From assembly GCA_963924555.1 (NCBI GenBank), contig OZ004585.1, positions 7,022,556 to 7,086,555 on the forward strand: DNA of 64,000 bases, written 5' to 3'. Of this stretch, positions 44,631-56,734 are shown piece by piece (position 1 is the stretch's first letter; each line of letters opens with the position of its first letter). The notes under the pieces were generated by a model that ran no database searches, was not told where the DNA came from, and saw nothing but the letters and a program-made list of their open reading frames with translations. Origin of the DNA: Crambe crambe (Eukaryota; Porifera; Demospongiae; Poecilosclerida; Crambeidae). The translations under genes were made by a program, and so were the position numbers.

Positions 44631-45045
44631 GGGGTGGCTGAGGACCCCAAAAAGTGGGGGGGGGGGGGGGGGGGGGGGCTCAAAATTGCGCACTCCCGAT
44701 GAGTTGTAATGATATTCATGAAGGTTTTGATTCTATACATGTTGTGGCCAAACAACAATGCAGTCAATAATGTACAACATCATTAGTGACTTGAAACAAT
44801 GCATGCAGTCACTAATGTGCAACATCATTTGTGACTTGAAACAATGCAGTCACTAATGTGCAACATCATTTGTGACTTGAAACAATGCAGTCACTAATGT
44901 GCAACATCATTTGTGACTTGAAACAATGCAGTCACTAATATGCAACATCATTAGTGACTATAGACAAATGGGTCAAAAAAGTGGGGGGGGGGGGGGGGGG
45001 GGGGGGGGGAGGGAGGCTCTAGCCCCACCCTCAGCCGCCACTGCG
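44631..45045. mobile_element. Element with poly-G tracts and internal 41-bp tandem array
   Basis: GGTGGCTGAGG (44633) and CCTCAGCCGCC (45029) are inverted ends. Just inside each end lies a G run (44656-44678, 23 G; 44983-45009, 27 G). Between them about five copies of ACAATGCAGTCACTAATGTG... (41 bp) occupy 44753-44960. Confidence 0.65.
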
Positions 45046-46076
45046 TAGGCCAGTAGAACTTCAGTATTTCATGTCAGCTCTACATGTATTTTTCCTTTTT
45101 TTAATTTTCACTGAAATCTCATCCACTGGCAATATTTATGGTAATTAATGGTCATTAGTAACCAGCTAGCTAATTACATAGCACATCATATATACAGTTA
45201 GCTAAGTAAATTTAAGAATGTATCTCTGGAAAGTTACAAGTCATAACATATCCCAGTCTGGGGGGTTGTATAACTGTCACTGATGTAGTGTTTGGTGATT
45301 TAGCTATAACTATTATAGTCAAATTACTGGTAATCATTATTCATAGTTGCAATAAATATGGTCTAGTCACATGACTCCTGTTTATTTTTTATCTCTTAGT
45401 CTAGCAGCTAGCTAATAGACATCAATCTACAAATTCTTCATAAGCAACATTAATTGTTGTTAGCTATAGCTATCTTGACACTGATCTAATTTTTTGGTAA
45501 AAATTATTGCCAGTGGTCATTATCATGTAAGTTTTAGCTAGCTAGAGCTATAGCTAGTTGAAATCATACTCACTCCTTTGTTATCAGTATCAGTGACCGT
45601 GTTTTCCAGTATGGCCATGCATGCTTGAATGGATTGCTCAGATCTCTGCTATAACTTTAGAATCTCATAACATCATAGCTATAATACTACTATCTACAAC
45701 AATAACATGTAGCTACAACAATAATGAGTTATCTAAGTCCATTTATAGATAGCTATATATAGCTACAACTGAAATATAGAGAGTAAGGGGTATATCCACA
45801 GAATTTTGAGTGGCCCGGTGTGCTTGTGTGTATGTGGGATCACCATGTCCACTTTATCCTTCACCCACTATCAGAAGGAGTTTCGCTATACTAATGTGAT
45901 CATGATTCTTGAAGGTCATGGTCCTTCACTTAGCTAACTGCAGGCATAGGATAAAATTATATTAAATAAATTGTCTGGTGAAAACCGGACCAGTGGATAC
46001 ACCCCTGGCTAGTGTAGCTATAGCCACATCGTTGAGGTTTTTTTGTTTTTTGTTTTATTACGACTCATTTTCGCAG
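45046..46076. other. Upstream spacer of the 2A-ankyrin-GTPase-Death gene
   Basis: No gene seen; promoter or non-coding first exon of the following gene could lie here. The stretch ends in a T-rich tract and TTTTCGCAG acceptor at 46076. Confidence 0.35.
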
Positions 46077-49000
46077 AATGATGAGATCTCATGATGTGTC
46101 ACATTGCTCCTACATCTATTACACTCTCCAAAGTGACTATAAACTTCCTTCTGCAAATTATGCACCATTGGAAGAGTGTTGGAGATATCTACAAAGAGGA
46201 GAAGTCTATGGTGTCCATTGTAGTGATAGTCAAGTGGTCATCCCCTTGTTACTGATACTGGCTGGTGACATTGAAGTCAACCCAGGACCTGGTGAGAATT
46301 ATCATATGCATGACCACACAGTAAGAAACATATACTGTAAAACCAGATGAATGATTTAACCCAGTTTGGTCATCTCATGGAGTTGCAAGCATTTAGCTCT
46401 TTAGCTAGCTAGACTATAGTGCAATTCCTGTCACTAGCTAATCATCCAGAAATTATCATTCAAATTGTTTACAGTTTGGAATGTAGAGCAGCTTCCTTGA
46501 AATCAATGGTGCGTTTTTGATCAAACCGGAAGTCGTGCGTGTGCGCGTGCGGAGCTTGGTACGTACGTACGTACGTCTGGCGTAGCGGCGACCCTTACCA
46601 ACCAAAGGTTGGTAAAGGTCGCCGCTACGCCAGACTAAGTTATTACATACCAAAAATGAAGAGTGCCTGATGAATTTCATAGATGCTACAACAGATTTCA
46701 TTCTCAAGGTAATTTTCGTTGCATCTCAAAGACCGCTTGGATTCTATGGCTAATTTTTGCTATGAAGCTTCCTATACATATTTCTATCAAAATTACGATG
46801 AGTTTTTGTTGATTCATATTTTACTTTTCTACATATCCACACAGGGCCATGCATTCTGGAAAATCTAGAATAGATATGAACTAAAATAAATCGTAACTTT
46901 TTAGACCTTACCTCATAGTTATTGTATACAAAATATTGGCTCATTCCCATGCTTGGTTCCTGAGTTGCCGTGATTTGTTTTTTAATCGTGCTAGCATGGA
47001 TTTTAGATGTGCCAGAGCAGCTGCTACTATTGTGGTTTACTATCTGTTATTTTAGCGTGGTAGTGTTTGTGGTTAATTAGTGCTTATAGTAGCACATGCC
47101 TCAGTTACTATGTATTGGCACCCGGGATCCGGGAGAGTGTGTGTGCAAGAAATGACGATCCGCAAGTTCTTGATAAGCTGCAGCTGTTCGAAAAGAAGTT
47201 GTTCACAGGGATAAAAAATATCAGCACTATATTCTGTCATTATGCACTATGTACATTTCTTACAAAAATAATGTCGTAGCTAATTGCATGATCTAAAAAT
47301 TTTATGAATGGATGAAAACTCAACACATATTCTTTACCCCTATCTATGACAGAGTTTCATCTAGGAATTTCACTTTGGGGGGGAAGCTCACAGTAGTTGT
47401 AGCTAGAGCTGTCATAAAAACTGAGAGTTGATACTATCTGTACATAACTATATAGATTTGTCGACAAAGGATCACAAATCTTTCTTCACAGCAGCTGCTG
47501 AAGGAGATCTGAAAACTATGAAACAATTTATTTGTAATAAAGTTGATGTAAATATTGTGGATGAAGAGGGAAGCACTGCTTTGATGATAGCAAGTAAAAA
47601 AGATCACGCTGATATTGTCATATTACTACTTGATAATGGTGCTTCAGTCAATATGCAAGATAAGAATGGATGGTCTGCTCTGATACATGCAAGTTATGTG
47701 GGAAGCACTGATGTGATCAAAGTATTACTTGAAAGAAATGCAGATGTAAATCTGCAAAATAGTAGGAAATGGTCTGCTTTATTGAACGCTTGTCATTGGA
47801 GAAATGTTGAAGCAGCCAGATTATTGCTTGAGAAAGGTGCTCAAGTAGATGAACAAAATATTAAGGGGATGTCTCCTTTGATGGATGCAAGTGAACAAAA
47901 TCACATTGAAATTGTTGAATTACTACTTGAGAAGAAGGCTCAGGTGAACCTGCAAAGTTCAAGTACGGGAAAATCTGCTTTAATCTTTGCTAGTAATAGA
48001 GGCTACCATGAAGTGGTTGGATTACTACTCCAACATGGCGCTGAAGTGGATCTGTCAGACAAGAACGGGTGGACAGCTTTATTGAATGCATGTCACAGTG
48101 GACACATCGAAGTGGCCAAATTATTGCTCGAAAGTGGCACTCAGGTGAATCTTGCAAACAGTTTGGAGTATTCCCCTTTGATGGCTGCAAGCTCAAAAGG
48201 ATTCACCGAATTAGTGATATTATTACTCAAGAATGATGCAAAAGTTAATCTGATGAACAAGAATGGAGAATCTGCTTTAGACCTTGCAAGACGTAATAAA
48301 CACACTGAAATGGTTGATTTATTACTCAACAAAGGTAAATTGGGCATATATACTTCTTGGATTGGTAGCTAGCTCATGTTAATATTTGCGAGCCTAATAA
48401 TAATCAGGGATATATGATGCGGTTTATGGATATACTAGAGTACTGTATACACCACTATGTACTAATGTATTTTTGTCTGTGAGCCACCCTAAGCTGAAAG
48501 ATCAGCCAGCCCGAATCTTTAGCCTATTCCCCCAAGAATATTGTCCCTAGGACAAATCTCACTACGCATCATAGGTAGCTATAATCATAGATAGTATATT
48601 ACCCGCCCCGGGATTGGAAATGGTAGCATAGGCTAATTGAAAATTCCGCGGGCACTCCGTGTTATGGTTTGCGACCAAGAAACTTACCTAGTTACGTGGG
48701 TAGCAATGGGCTGAAGTGGTCCATTAGGAGGCGTGTAGCTGCTCTATCACAGGGGAACTGCAAGCGGCGGTTAGTATTTATAATTTGCATGCACAATTTG
48801 AATTATTCCTACTAGTATAATGGCTAAATTCCACACTTTAGCGATATAGGAAACTATGTCGGGGGAATGGTAGTCTTCATAACTTAGGTTTGTGCTTATT
48901 ATCTAGTTTTGTGAGTAGAATCATCCTTCTTTTATAGAATGAGTGGCATTAGATGCATGTTACTGCATTAATGGTGAAATATAAACCAATTACTTATAGC

Positions 49001-52000
49001 ATTCATGGGAGGAAGGAAGCATCGGCTATGTACAAGAAAGTAATGGTCACATAACCTCTACTGCTGCACTCCATTCCAGATATCCTGGTCACTCCACAGT
49101 TCATGCCGGTATTAAATGTCAATATCATTTATAGACTGCACTAAAAATTGTTCCGGCATTGCAGCTCCTGTGTCTCTCTAGTAACTGTGCCGGATTGATT
49201 CCTGCAAAATTGTGTTGGTAACTCTGATGACTGCATCTTGGCATTGAAGTTCATTGACAATTTTGATCAGCAATTCTGCATCAATTTTTGTGATCACTTA
49301 CTTGTACATGCAAATCTATCTGAGCCGGAGTATATTTATACTTGCTCATAATTATTATATTGTGTAGCATAATTATTGTGTAGTAGCCTCCTCGGATCGG
49401 CTGATGAATAAGGAGAGGAAGAAGAGTCCATCACATCACTAGTAGCATGCACTGTATGTATTGCACATTATCACTGTTGTATGTACTGTAATATTAGATT
49501 TTAAGCGCGCGCGATAACTTCATAACACGGATTGCCCGTGGAATTGCTTCCGTTTCCAATCCCGGGGCGGTAATATACTATCTATGGTATAATGACCACT
49601 AATGCAGTTCTTATGAATCTCATTACTAAATTTATAGCTAAAATTCATTGATGTTTTTTGCGTGCTAGCTGCATGATTTCGTGCATGGACTTTATAAGAA
49701 GATTCATAGTTGTTATCATAATCATTTGTAGCTGTCCACTATATACTATACTATATTATGCATGCAGGATTGTCAGCTGAGGATCATGAATTATTCTTCA
49801 GAGCAGCTGCTAAAGGAAATCTGAAAGCTATAAAGCAACTAATTATTCGTAATAAAGTTGACGTAAACATTATAAATGAAGAGGGAACGACTGCTTTAAT
49901 GATAGCATGTAGAGAGGATCATGCTGATATTGTTGAACTACTACTTGATAATGGTGCTTCAGTTGATATGCAAGACAAGAATGGACGGTCTGCTCTGATA
50001 CATGCAAGTCGTGTGGGGAATACTGATGTGATCAAAGCATTACTTGAAAGAAATGCAAGAGTAAATCTGGTGAACTATGTGAAATGGTCTGCTTTATTTA
50101 TCGCTTGTAATTGGAGAAAAGTTGAAGCAGCCAGATTACTGCTTGAGAAAGGTGCTCAAGTAGATGAACAAAATAATAAGGGAATGTCTCCTTTGATGGA
50201 TGCAAGTAAACAAGATCATCGTGAAGTTGTTGAATTACTACTTGAGAAGAATGCCAATGTGAATCTTCAAAGTATAAGTTCAGGAAAATCTGCTTTAATC
50301 TTTGCTAGTGATAGAGGCTGCCATGGAGTGGTTGAATTACTACTCCAACATGGAGCTCAAGTGGATCTGCCAGACAAGAATGGGTGTACAGCTTTACTGA
50401 ATGCATGTCAGAGTGGACATATCAAAGTGGCCAAATTATTGCTCGAAAAAGGCGCTGGAGTGGATCTTATGAATAATGGAGGGTATTCTCCTTTGATGGC
50501 TGCAAGCTCAAAAGGATTCACTGAAGTTGTGAAATTATTACTCAAGAATGGTGCAAAAGTTGAGCTGCTGAACAAGAATGAAGAATCTGCTTTAATCCTT
50601 GCAAGACACAATAAACACACTGAAGTGGTCCATTTATTACTCAACAAAGGTGATTTTTATAGTTTGCTGTAGGCTGCTCCAAGGCTCATCGACCCATAAG
50701 TGTACCCTAGTATACAGTAGCTAGTTACTGTATAAGACTTGCATAATGCAAGGGTCAATCTTCTTTACTGTTAATATTGATGTTTGATTATATAAATGTT
50801 GCACTTCTATATATAGGTGATACTTGGCCAGACCAAGATGATACTCAACGCCAAGATACTACTCAATACCAAGATGATATTCGACACAGAGAAGTTTATT
50901 ATAAAGCCATCAAAGAGAAGATTTCATTGAAAATAAAGATGGCTAGGCTCGTTCATGCTGGCCTTCCTCGATCAGGAAAGTCATCCACGATAAAGCGTTT
51001 GATGGGAGAGATTAAGAATCTCCTGGAGGAGGAAAAGAGGGGAAATATTTCACCTAGTACGGGAGTTGCTGAATATGCAGGGCAGGTTATCATCAAGCAT
51101 AGTGACATAAGGGATATAAGTTCTGATATAACAACGATCTCATCAAGTGATTCAAGTTCATCCGAGTGGTCCCAACTTAAAGGCTTCATCAACGAAGACA
51201 AGATGCTTAGCCAGCTATTGAATCAATTAGTCCAAAAGAATTCAGCAAGTGAGTCTTCAGAGATAGAAGAACCTGCATCTTCACTGACGAAAGATTCCGA
51301 ACCAGCTCCTTTACTAGCAGAAGTTTCTGAACCAGCTTCTTTGCAACATACTGTGGCTATAAAACAAGAGGAAATCAAAAAAATGTTTGCAGATACCCGA
51401 ATGAGTGAGGATCTTGTAGAGATCCAATTCCTACTGAATGATCTCAATCGCCTTATCCTTCTGATCAATACCGACACTGGAGGCCATCCTGAATTTCTGG
51501 ATATGCTATCTGCCCTCGTCATGGGTCCTTCCCTTTACCTTCTCTACCACCGACTAATTGATTCACTGGATAAACCTTTCAAGATAACTTTTACCTATCC
51601 TGATGGTGAGTGTACAGATGAAGATGAATCCACTATTACTGTTGAGGAAATCCTGTTTCAAATTCTTGCAAGCATTGCTTGCTTCAGCAACCCTGAACAA
51701 GAACAATCAACTAAAAGCATGCCTGAGAAATATCATATTTGTTCAAGAGCCCTCTTTGTGGGGACCCACCTGGATGGGATAAAAAATAAAGAATTATCAG
51801 AAAAGCAAAAATTCCTACGAGACAGAATTAAAAACACTAGTTTTAATAAAGGCATACTACTATCTGTTCGAAAAGATGAGCCAATTTTAACAGTGGATAA
51901 TTATGAAGGTGATGATAATGACAGAAAGGAGACACAAAAGGTGTTGGAGGAAGTAATCAGAGAAAACTTTAAAGAAATTGAGATCCCAGCAGCCTGGCTT

Positions 52001-55000
52001 ATATTGAGTCTGTATTTGCGCAAGGATATTGATAGTAGCCCAAGAAAGCGTATCATGTCTCTAGACGATTGTGAGAAACAAGCAATAAAGCTTGGAATTG
52101 ACTCGACAGAATTACAGAGTGCTCTTAGGTTCCTGCATCACTGCATGGGACTAGTCTTGTATTATCCTGAAGTGAAAGAAATAAAAAATAAAGTCTTTTG
52201 CGATGTGCAGGTCATATTTGACAGTATCTCACAGCTGATCATACACACTTTCACTAACACAAGAAAAGTTAGTCAAGGCATAACAGAAAAATTCAAGAAA
52301 AAAGGAATGTTTACAAATAAAGACCTTCATCGTGCCATACAACCTAGTGGTGATGAATCAAATCAACTCCCTTTAAATGAATTAGTGAAGCTCCTTGAAT
52401 ACGTCAAGATTTTAGCTATGATCTCTGATTCTACTGGTGAAACCTATTTTATGCCCTGCATTCTGAAACATGCAGCAGCTGGTCAACTGAAGGCTGCATT
52501 GCAGGAAGTTGAATACCCAGCCCCTTTGATGATACATTATGATTGTGGTTTTGTGCCTGTGGGTATATTTTCCCACATGATCACTGACATCGCCTCAGAC
52601 TGGAAGCCAGCTGACAATGAAATTTGGAAGAATATGATAAAATTTTTTGTGAAGGATAATGAAGTTATTCTTATATCACATCCGACACATATTACAATTG
52701 CTTTTTCACGACATCCTCGTTCCAGAACATCACATGAGCAAGAATGTCCCACCATAGTCGAGAAGATTAAGTCTTCCTTGGAGAGAGTAACTGAACGTAT
52801 GCCTTATAAGTCTAATGCACGGTATAAGTTTGGATTCGAGTGCAAGCATGCCACCAGCCCTGTCTCACAAGCCAGCTGCAGTTGCTTCAGTCTGTGCTGC
52901 CCTCCTGCCAGTCCTCCTCCATTGAAGGACCATCTCTGTCTGCGCGAGGGGGAAGACGATTTCATGAGGTGTCAGTTGGATCAAAAGCATGTAGTTCATT
53001 TAGAACCCTCTCAAAGTGTTTGGTTTTCAAAGGTTAGCCACATGATACTTATGATTACCTTTTTACAGTAATGAATTTCCCTATAGAGTCCATCTGGTGG
53101 TAAACAGAGTGATGGTAAGTAGTAATTTAATGCATATCAACGTTTGAAGTGAGGCCAACCTGACTGTTATGCACTATGTCTAGGTGATGTGTACCAGCAT
53201 CAATCCCAACCCCAACAGCGAACGCAGCCACAAGTACCACACCAACAACCACATATGATACCACAGTCATACATGCCTGCACAGCAACAACCTGGACAAC
53301 CCAGTGTTCCAAGTATGCATAGTGCATAATGAAGTTTTCTATGTGCTGAAGGGCATAGTTATATGTCCTCATATACATGTATAGTGCTGTGTTTACGAGT
53401 GTATACTGACTGTATCTAGGTGATGTATACCAGCAACAATCCCAACCCTTACTTGAACCTTGCAGAACGCAGCCACAAGTACCATCCCAACAACCACTTG
53501 GGGGGGAGGGGGGAGGGGCTCATTTTGCTCGTGAATTAGAGAGTGCAGTAGCACTCTATATGCTAACATCTGGTGATTTTACACTGTTAGGTAATAGTCG
53601 TGATTCATGAAGTAAAAACAACAAATTGCTACATGGAAAATTTATGGGATATTGATAACAGCTAGTGTACCTTATATTGACTCTTATGCACTATATAGGG
53701 AACATAATATACCAGCAGCAATCCCAACCCCAGTATACGATCCAGTCACACCAAGAAGTCCAAGGAATGCTTATGACGCCACAGGTATCATACATGAACA
53801 TGCCTGGACAGATACCTCCACAACAACCCTTGTCTTATGCCCAGTTGGGACAACCTGAAGTTCAAGGTAGATATTGTATAACTAGAGTGGGCTATCTTAT
53901 GTTAGTATCCACAAATGCAAGCTCAGCTTGGGTATTAGTAACATTCCCCCTTCAAGCTGATTGATGGAGAGTGGTTTAAATACCTCTTACGTAGCTACCA
54001 TAATTAGGGAGACTACAAAATAGTACCAGTACCTTAAAACATCTGAGTTTAGCATCAAACCATACTTGGCGTAACCCACTTCTTGTTGTGTGTGTATGTG
54101 TTGACTGTATTAAACTATGATTGTATAAAGCTGATAAATTTTCTTTTGTTGCTACTATCTGGCTGCAGGCCCTAGCAGGACAGCTGCATATGCATCAGGA
54201 GAATCTATCCAGACTATGGCTCCTTCTCAGCCACAAGCAAACAACCAAACTGCAGAGCCCAATGTTAGTGCCCAGTACTTCATTGATACAAACTAGGTGG
54301 TATGTTCATTGTGATGAACATAATTATTTCATTATGACGATACAAATCTCAATTCACTAGTCAATTATCGGCTAGCTATATATTCACCTACCGTAAATCT
54401 GGAAATTTTCGCTGTTAAAAATAATTCGCAGTTGGCTCAAACAATGAAAATTAAACATGTGAAATATTTTCTACAACAGATTGTTAAAACATTGAAAATA
54501 TACGGTATAGGAAGCACATTGCGTACTAGCTAGCTAGCTTGCAGTCTCTCCTCAAGTATTTGAAGCAGAAGGATGGTCTTCTAGATCCAAAGGGATCTCT
54601 GTCCTGTTCCTTCTCAGGCTATTGCTCGAGCGAATTGTGAAGTGGAGGCAGAGTTAGTTAGTTCAAGATATTCTTTTGACCACATATCCTACAATCGTAC
54701 CCGATTTCTTCACTGCCACCGCGTACCTGTCATATGTTGGCTCCCTCACACTGGCATCCCACATGTCACGGTACACATGGTAGCCACGAACACAATAAGT
54801 GGTCTGGAACTCTGCGCTAGCAATTGCCGCCATTTTTTCTCCAGCTGGATTTAGTAGCGAAATTTCATTGTTGAAAATAATTTGCGGGTGATTCAAAAAA
54901 CGAATAATAAACGCATTGAAAAAATAAAACGCGAAGATATTTTACGCAAAAATTCCCGATTTACGGTATTTTGCTATCCCACTATTAAATCTGCTAGGTG

Positions 55001-56013
55001 TCATGGTGTCATTATGGTATAGTCGGTTGATACACACTAAACTTTGACCTTATGGTAATAGCTAAGGTTATACTTAAAGTTATAGCTAGCATTTTTTTTT
55101 CCTCATCCAGTCATTGATGCTCAACCAGAAGCTATATATATCTATACATGGCTCAATGGCCAACTATGATGGTGTATAGTGGGGAAGCTATAATAATTAT
55201 GCCTATTCCAAATCAAAAGACTGGTAGCTATCATAAAATCCATGCATATCAGCCTTTCTCTCCCATATCAAAATGGTATACCTTCTTTATGTAGGCATCA
55301 GTAACACCTCAAATATGTCAGAAATCTGCTAGGAGAATAGCTCCAAACTGTCCTGTCTTAGGTGAGTATCATATGCATGAACATATAGCTAACTTAAGAG
55401 TGACTGGTTCACTACTAGGTATGTTCCTTGGGTTAGTTAAAAATTAATTAAAACAGTATTGATGGCTACATTAACTACAGGAAAGGAAATATCTCTACAA
55501 GGGATGACACTACTTAAGTGGACAGATAGTTCTGGTCAGAGTCAAGAGCTAAGACTTGAAAATCAAATGTCTCTCAAGTGGAAAGGGATAGGACAACTTC
55601 TTGGCATCTGTTGGGAAGAACTGGAAATCTGGGAAAGAACGTACAATTGTAATCCCATTGAGTGCTTGAGACAGGTGATTCAAACATGGAAGCAAAGAAA
55701 CTCAGAAAAGGTGAGAGATTTAGAATGAATGAATAAATTGACTGCAATTGTTGTCTAGTCCAGTTTGTATCTATAGCTAGCTACTGTAATACTATGACCA
55801 ATATAATGGCAAGCACCCACCCAGAACATTATGGATAATAATTATGTCAATGCTGATATAATTATATTCAAATGCAACATCTCGCCAATCACAATAACCT
55901 CTCCCATATGTTATCTTGAGCAATTTTCAGGGTCCAACATCAAGTGCATCCTAGTAACGTCATGGCTAATCACCAGGGGGCTATATTATAGTTTTAGTCT
56001 AGCCTCATTCCAG

Positions 56014-56055
<42 letters not shown>

Positions 56056-56734
56056 CGGGGAGGGGAAAAATATAGGGCTTGCACACTGATTGCACATGCA
56101 CTAAAATGCCCCAGCACTACAGGGCCTCCGCATACTACATTGTATCTCGCTAACCAGACGTCGGGAAGAGTCTGTGCTACCAAGTACTTCCCTTCTTGGC
56201 TTCCTGGCTGGCTGGCTGGCTGGCTGGCTGACTTGCTTCCTGGCTGGCAGTCAGAAGACCAGTGCTGTGCTGGTAGTGTCTCCACTCATCACTCTGATGG
56301 TTGACAGAGCGGCTTAAGACCCGAGCCTTTGCACTGAAGTATGATCCTGAAGCCCTCTTCGCATCTAGGTAGAGGGATGCAAATGCTCTTGACAAGCCTG
56401 CTGTGTCAGTATTCATTACTACGTCATAATAACCACATGGCTCTCATTATGACGACGTGTATGCGCAATTTTAATGGGCCTGGGAACGAAGCTAGTTTTA
56501 GTCTAGAGCCACTGGAAATGTTAATACCAGCTAGCTATTACATAGTTATAGCAGAACTGACTGTTTGTTTGTTTGTTTGTTTGTTTGTTTGTTTGTTTGT
56601 TTGTTTGTTTATTATAATGATTTATGCAGTACCCAATCAAATGGGAAGGTCTCCTTAAGTTACTGGATGATGTCCAACTGAACACAATAGCAGATAAACT
56701 GGAAGAAGCAGCTTTGGCTGGAGCTGATTTATGA
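46077..56734 (+). CDS. 2A - ankyrin repeats - P-loop GTPase - Death domain receptor-like gene
   Basis: Exons by splice motif and phase: 46077-46291, 47456-48334, 49768-50649, 50817-53032, 53087-53114, 53184-53312, 53699-53866, 54169 to about 54263, 55295-55361, 55481-55710, 56630-56734. Exon 1 (ATG 46078) ends in LLLILAGDIEVNPGPG, a 2A-like ribosome-skipping signal. Exons 2 and 3 each encode about nine ankyrin repeats and are duplicates. The large exon has Walker A HAGLPRSGKSST, TDTGGHPEF and FVGTHLD, then a COR-like part (LHHCMGLVLYYPEV). Short Gln/Pro-rich exons follow. The Death domain is split: KWKGIGQLLGICWEELEIWE in one exon, YPIKWEGLLKLLDDVQ in the last. The architecture suits a cytoplasmic sensor: ankyrin binding, GTPase switch, Death output. 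Ligand and partners are unknown. The border at 54263 is the least certain; a TAG at 54293 could be an alternative end. Confidence 0.75.
46267..46290 (+). other. 2A-like ribosome-skipping core in gene A
   Basis: Codons for DIEVNPGP, preceded by LLLILAG, match the D(V/I)ExNPGP consensus at which the ribosome skips one peptide bond before the last Pro. The exon donor falls in the very next codon. Such peptides are known from RNA viruses, some retrotransposons, and N-termini of NLR-like proteins in marine invertebrates. Confidence 0.85.
46575..46635. repeat. GC-rich hairpin, 29-bp arms
   Basis: GTCTGGCGTAGCGGCGACCC... pairs with its complement ending GCCAGAC with one mismatch and a 3-base loop. 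It lies in intron 1 of gene A next to a (GTAC)n run. Confidence 0.85.
48586..49587. mobile_element. TIR element, ~1.0 kb, family 2, in the intron between ankyrin exons
   Basis: CATAGATAGTATATTACCCG...CCCGGGATTGGAAA is complemented at 49549-49586. TATAAT flanks both sides. The terminus resembles that of 921-1878. No ORF of its own. Confidence 0.75.
53420..53503 (+). pseudogene. Decayed duplicate of a Gln/Pro-rich linker exon
   Basis: TCTAG acceptor followed by GTGATGTATACCAGCAACAATC... repeats the exon at 53184 but has lost its frame and donor, ending in a G-rich patch. Confidence 0.6.
53539..53558. repeat. Dispersed AGAGAGTGC...GCACTCT palindrome
   Basis: Isolated copy of the same palindrome as at 2720 and 10367, here in an intron of gene A. 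Confidence 0.6.
54391..54966. mobile_element. TA-flanked TIR element carrying a gene fragment
   Basis: CCGTAAATCTGGAAATTTT and its complement AAAATTCCCGATTTACGG are the ends, with TA at 54389-54390 and 54967-54968. It encloses the HIRAN-like fragment at 54663-54833. Located in an intron of gene A. Confidence 0.65.
54663..54833 (-). pseudogene. HIRAN-like domain fragment
   Basis: Minus ORF from an ATG at 54833 with TYCVRGYHVYRDMW, then YDRYAVAVKKSGTIVGYV, ending at a stop. The order CVRGYHVY..W / YAVAV...G.IVG resembles HIRAN-type DNA-end-binding domains that occur in multi-copy sponge and cnidarian proteins. The middle of the domain is shortened. Probably captured or relic sequence. Confidence 0.4.
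55989..56506 (-). mobile_element. Retroposon-like insertion with 14-bp direct repeats
   Basis: TAGTTTTAGTCTAG flanks both ends (55989-56002 and 56493-56506). A 39-T run at 56017-56055 would be a poly-A tract on the minus strand. Inner ends GCCTCATTCCAGGCC / GGGCCTGGGAACGAAGC are also inverted, so a MITE is an alternative. It also holds (CTGG)n at about 56205-56228. It splits the Death-domain intron. Confidence 0.5.
56562..56610. repeat. (GTTT)n microsatellite
   Basis: About twelve GTTT units, shortly before the last exon of gene A. Confidence 0.95.
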
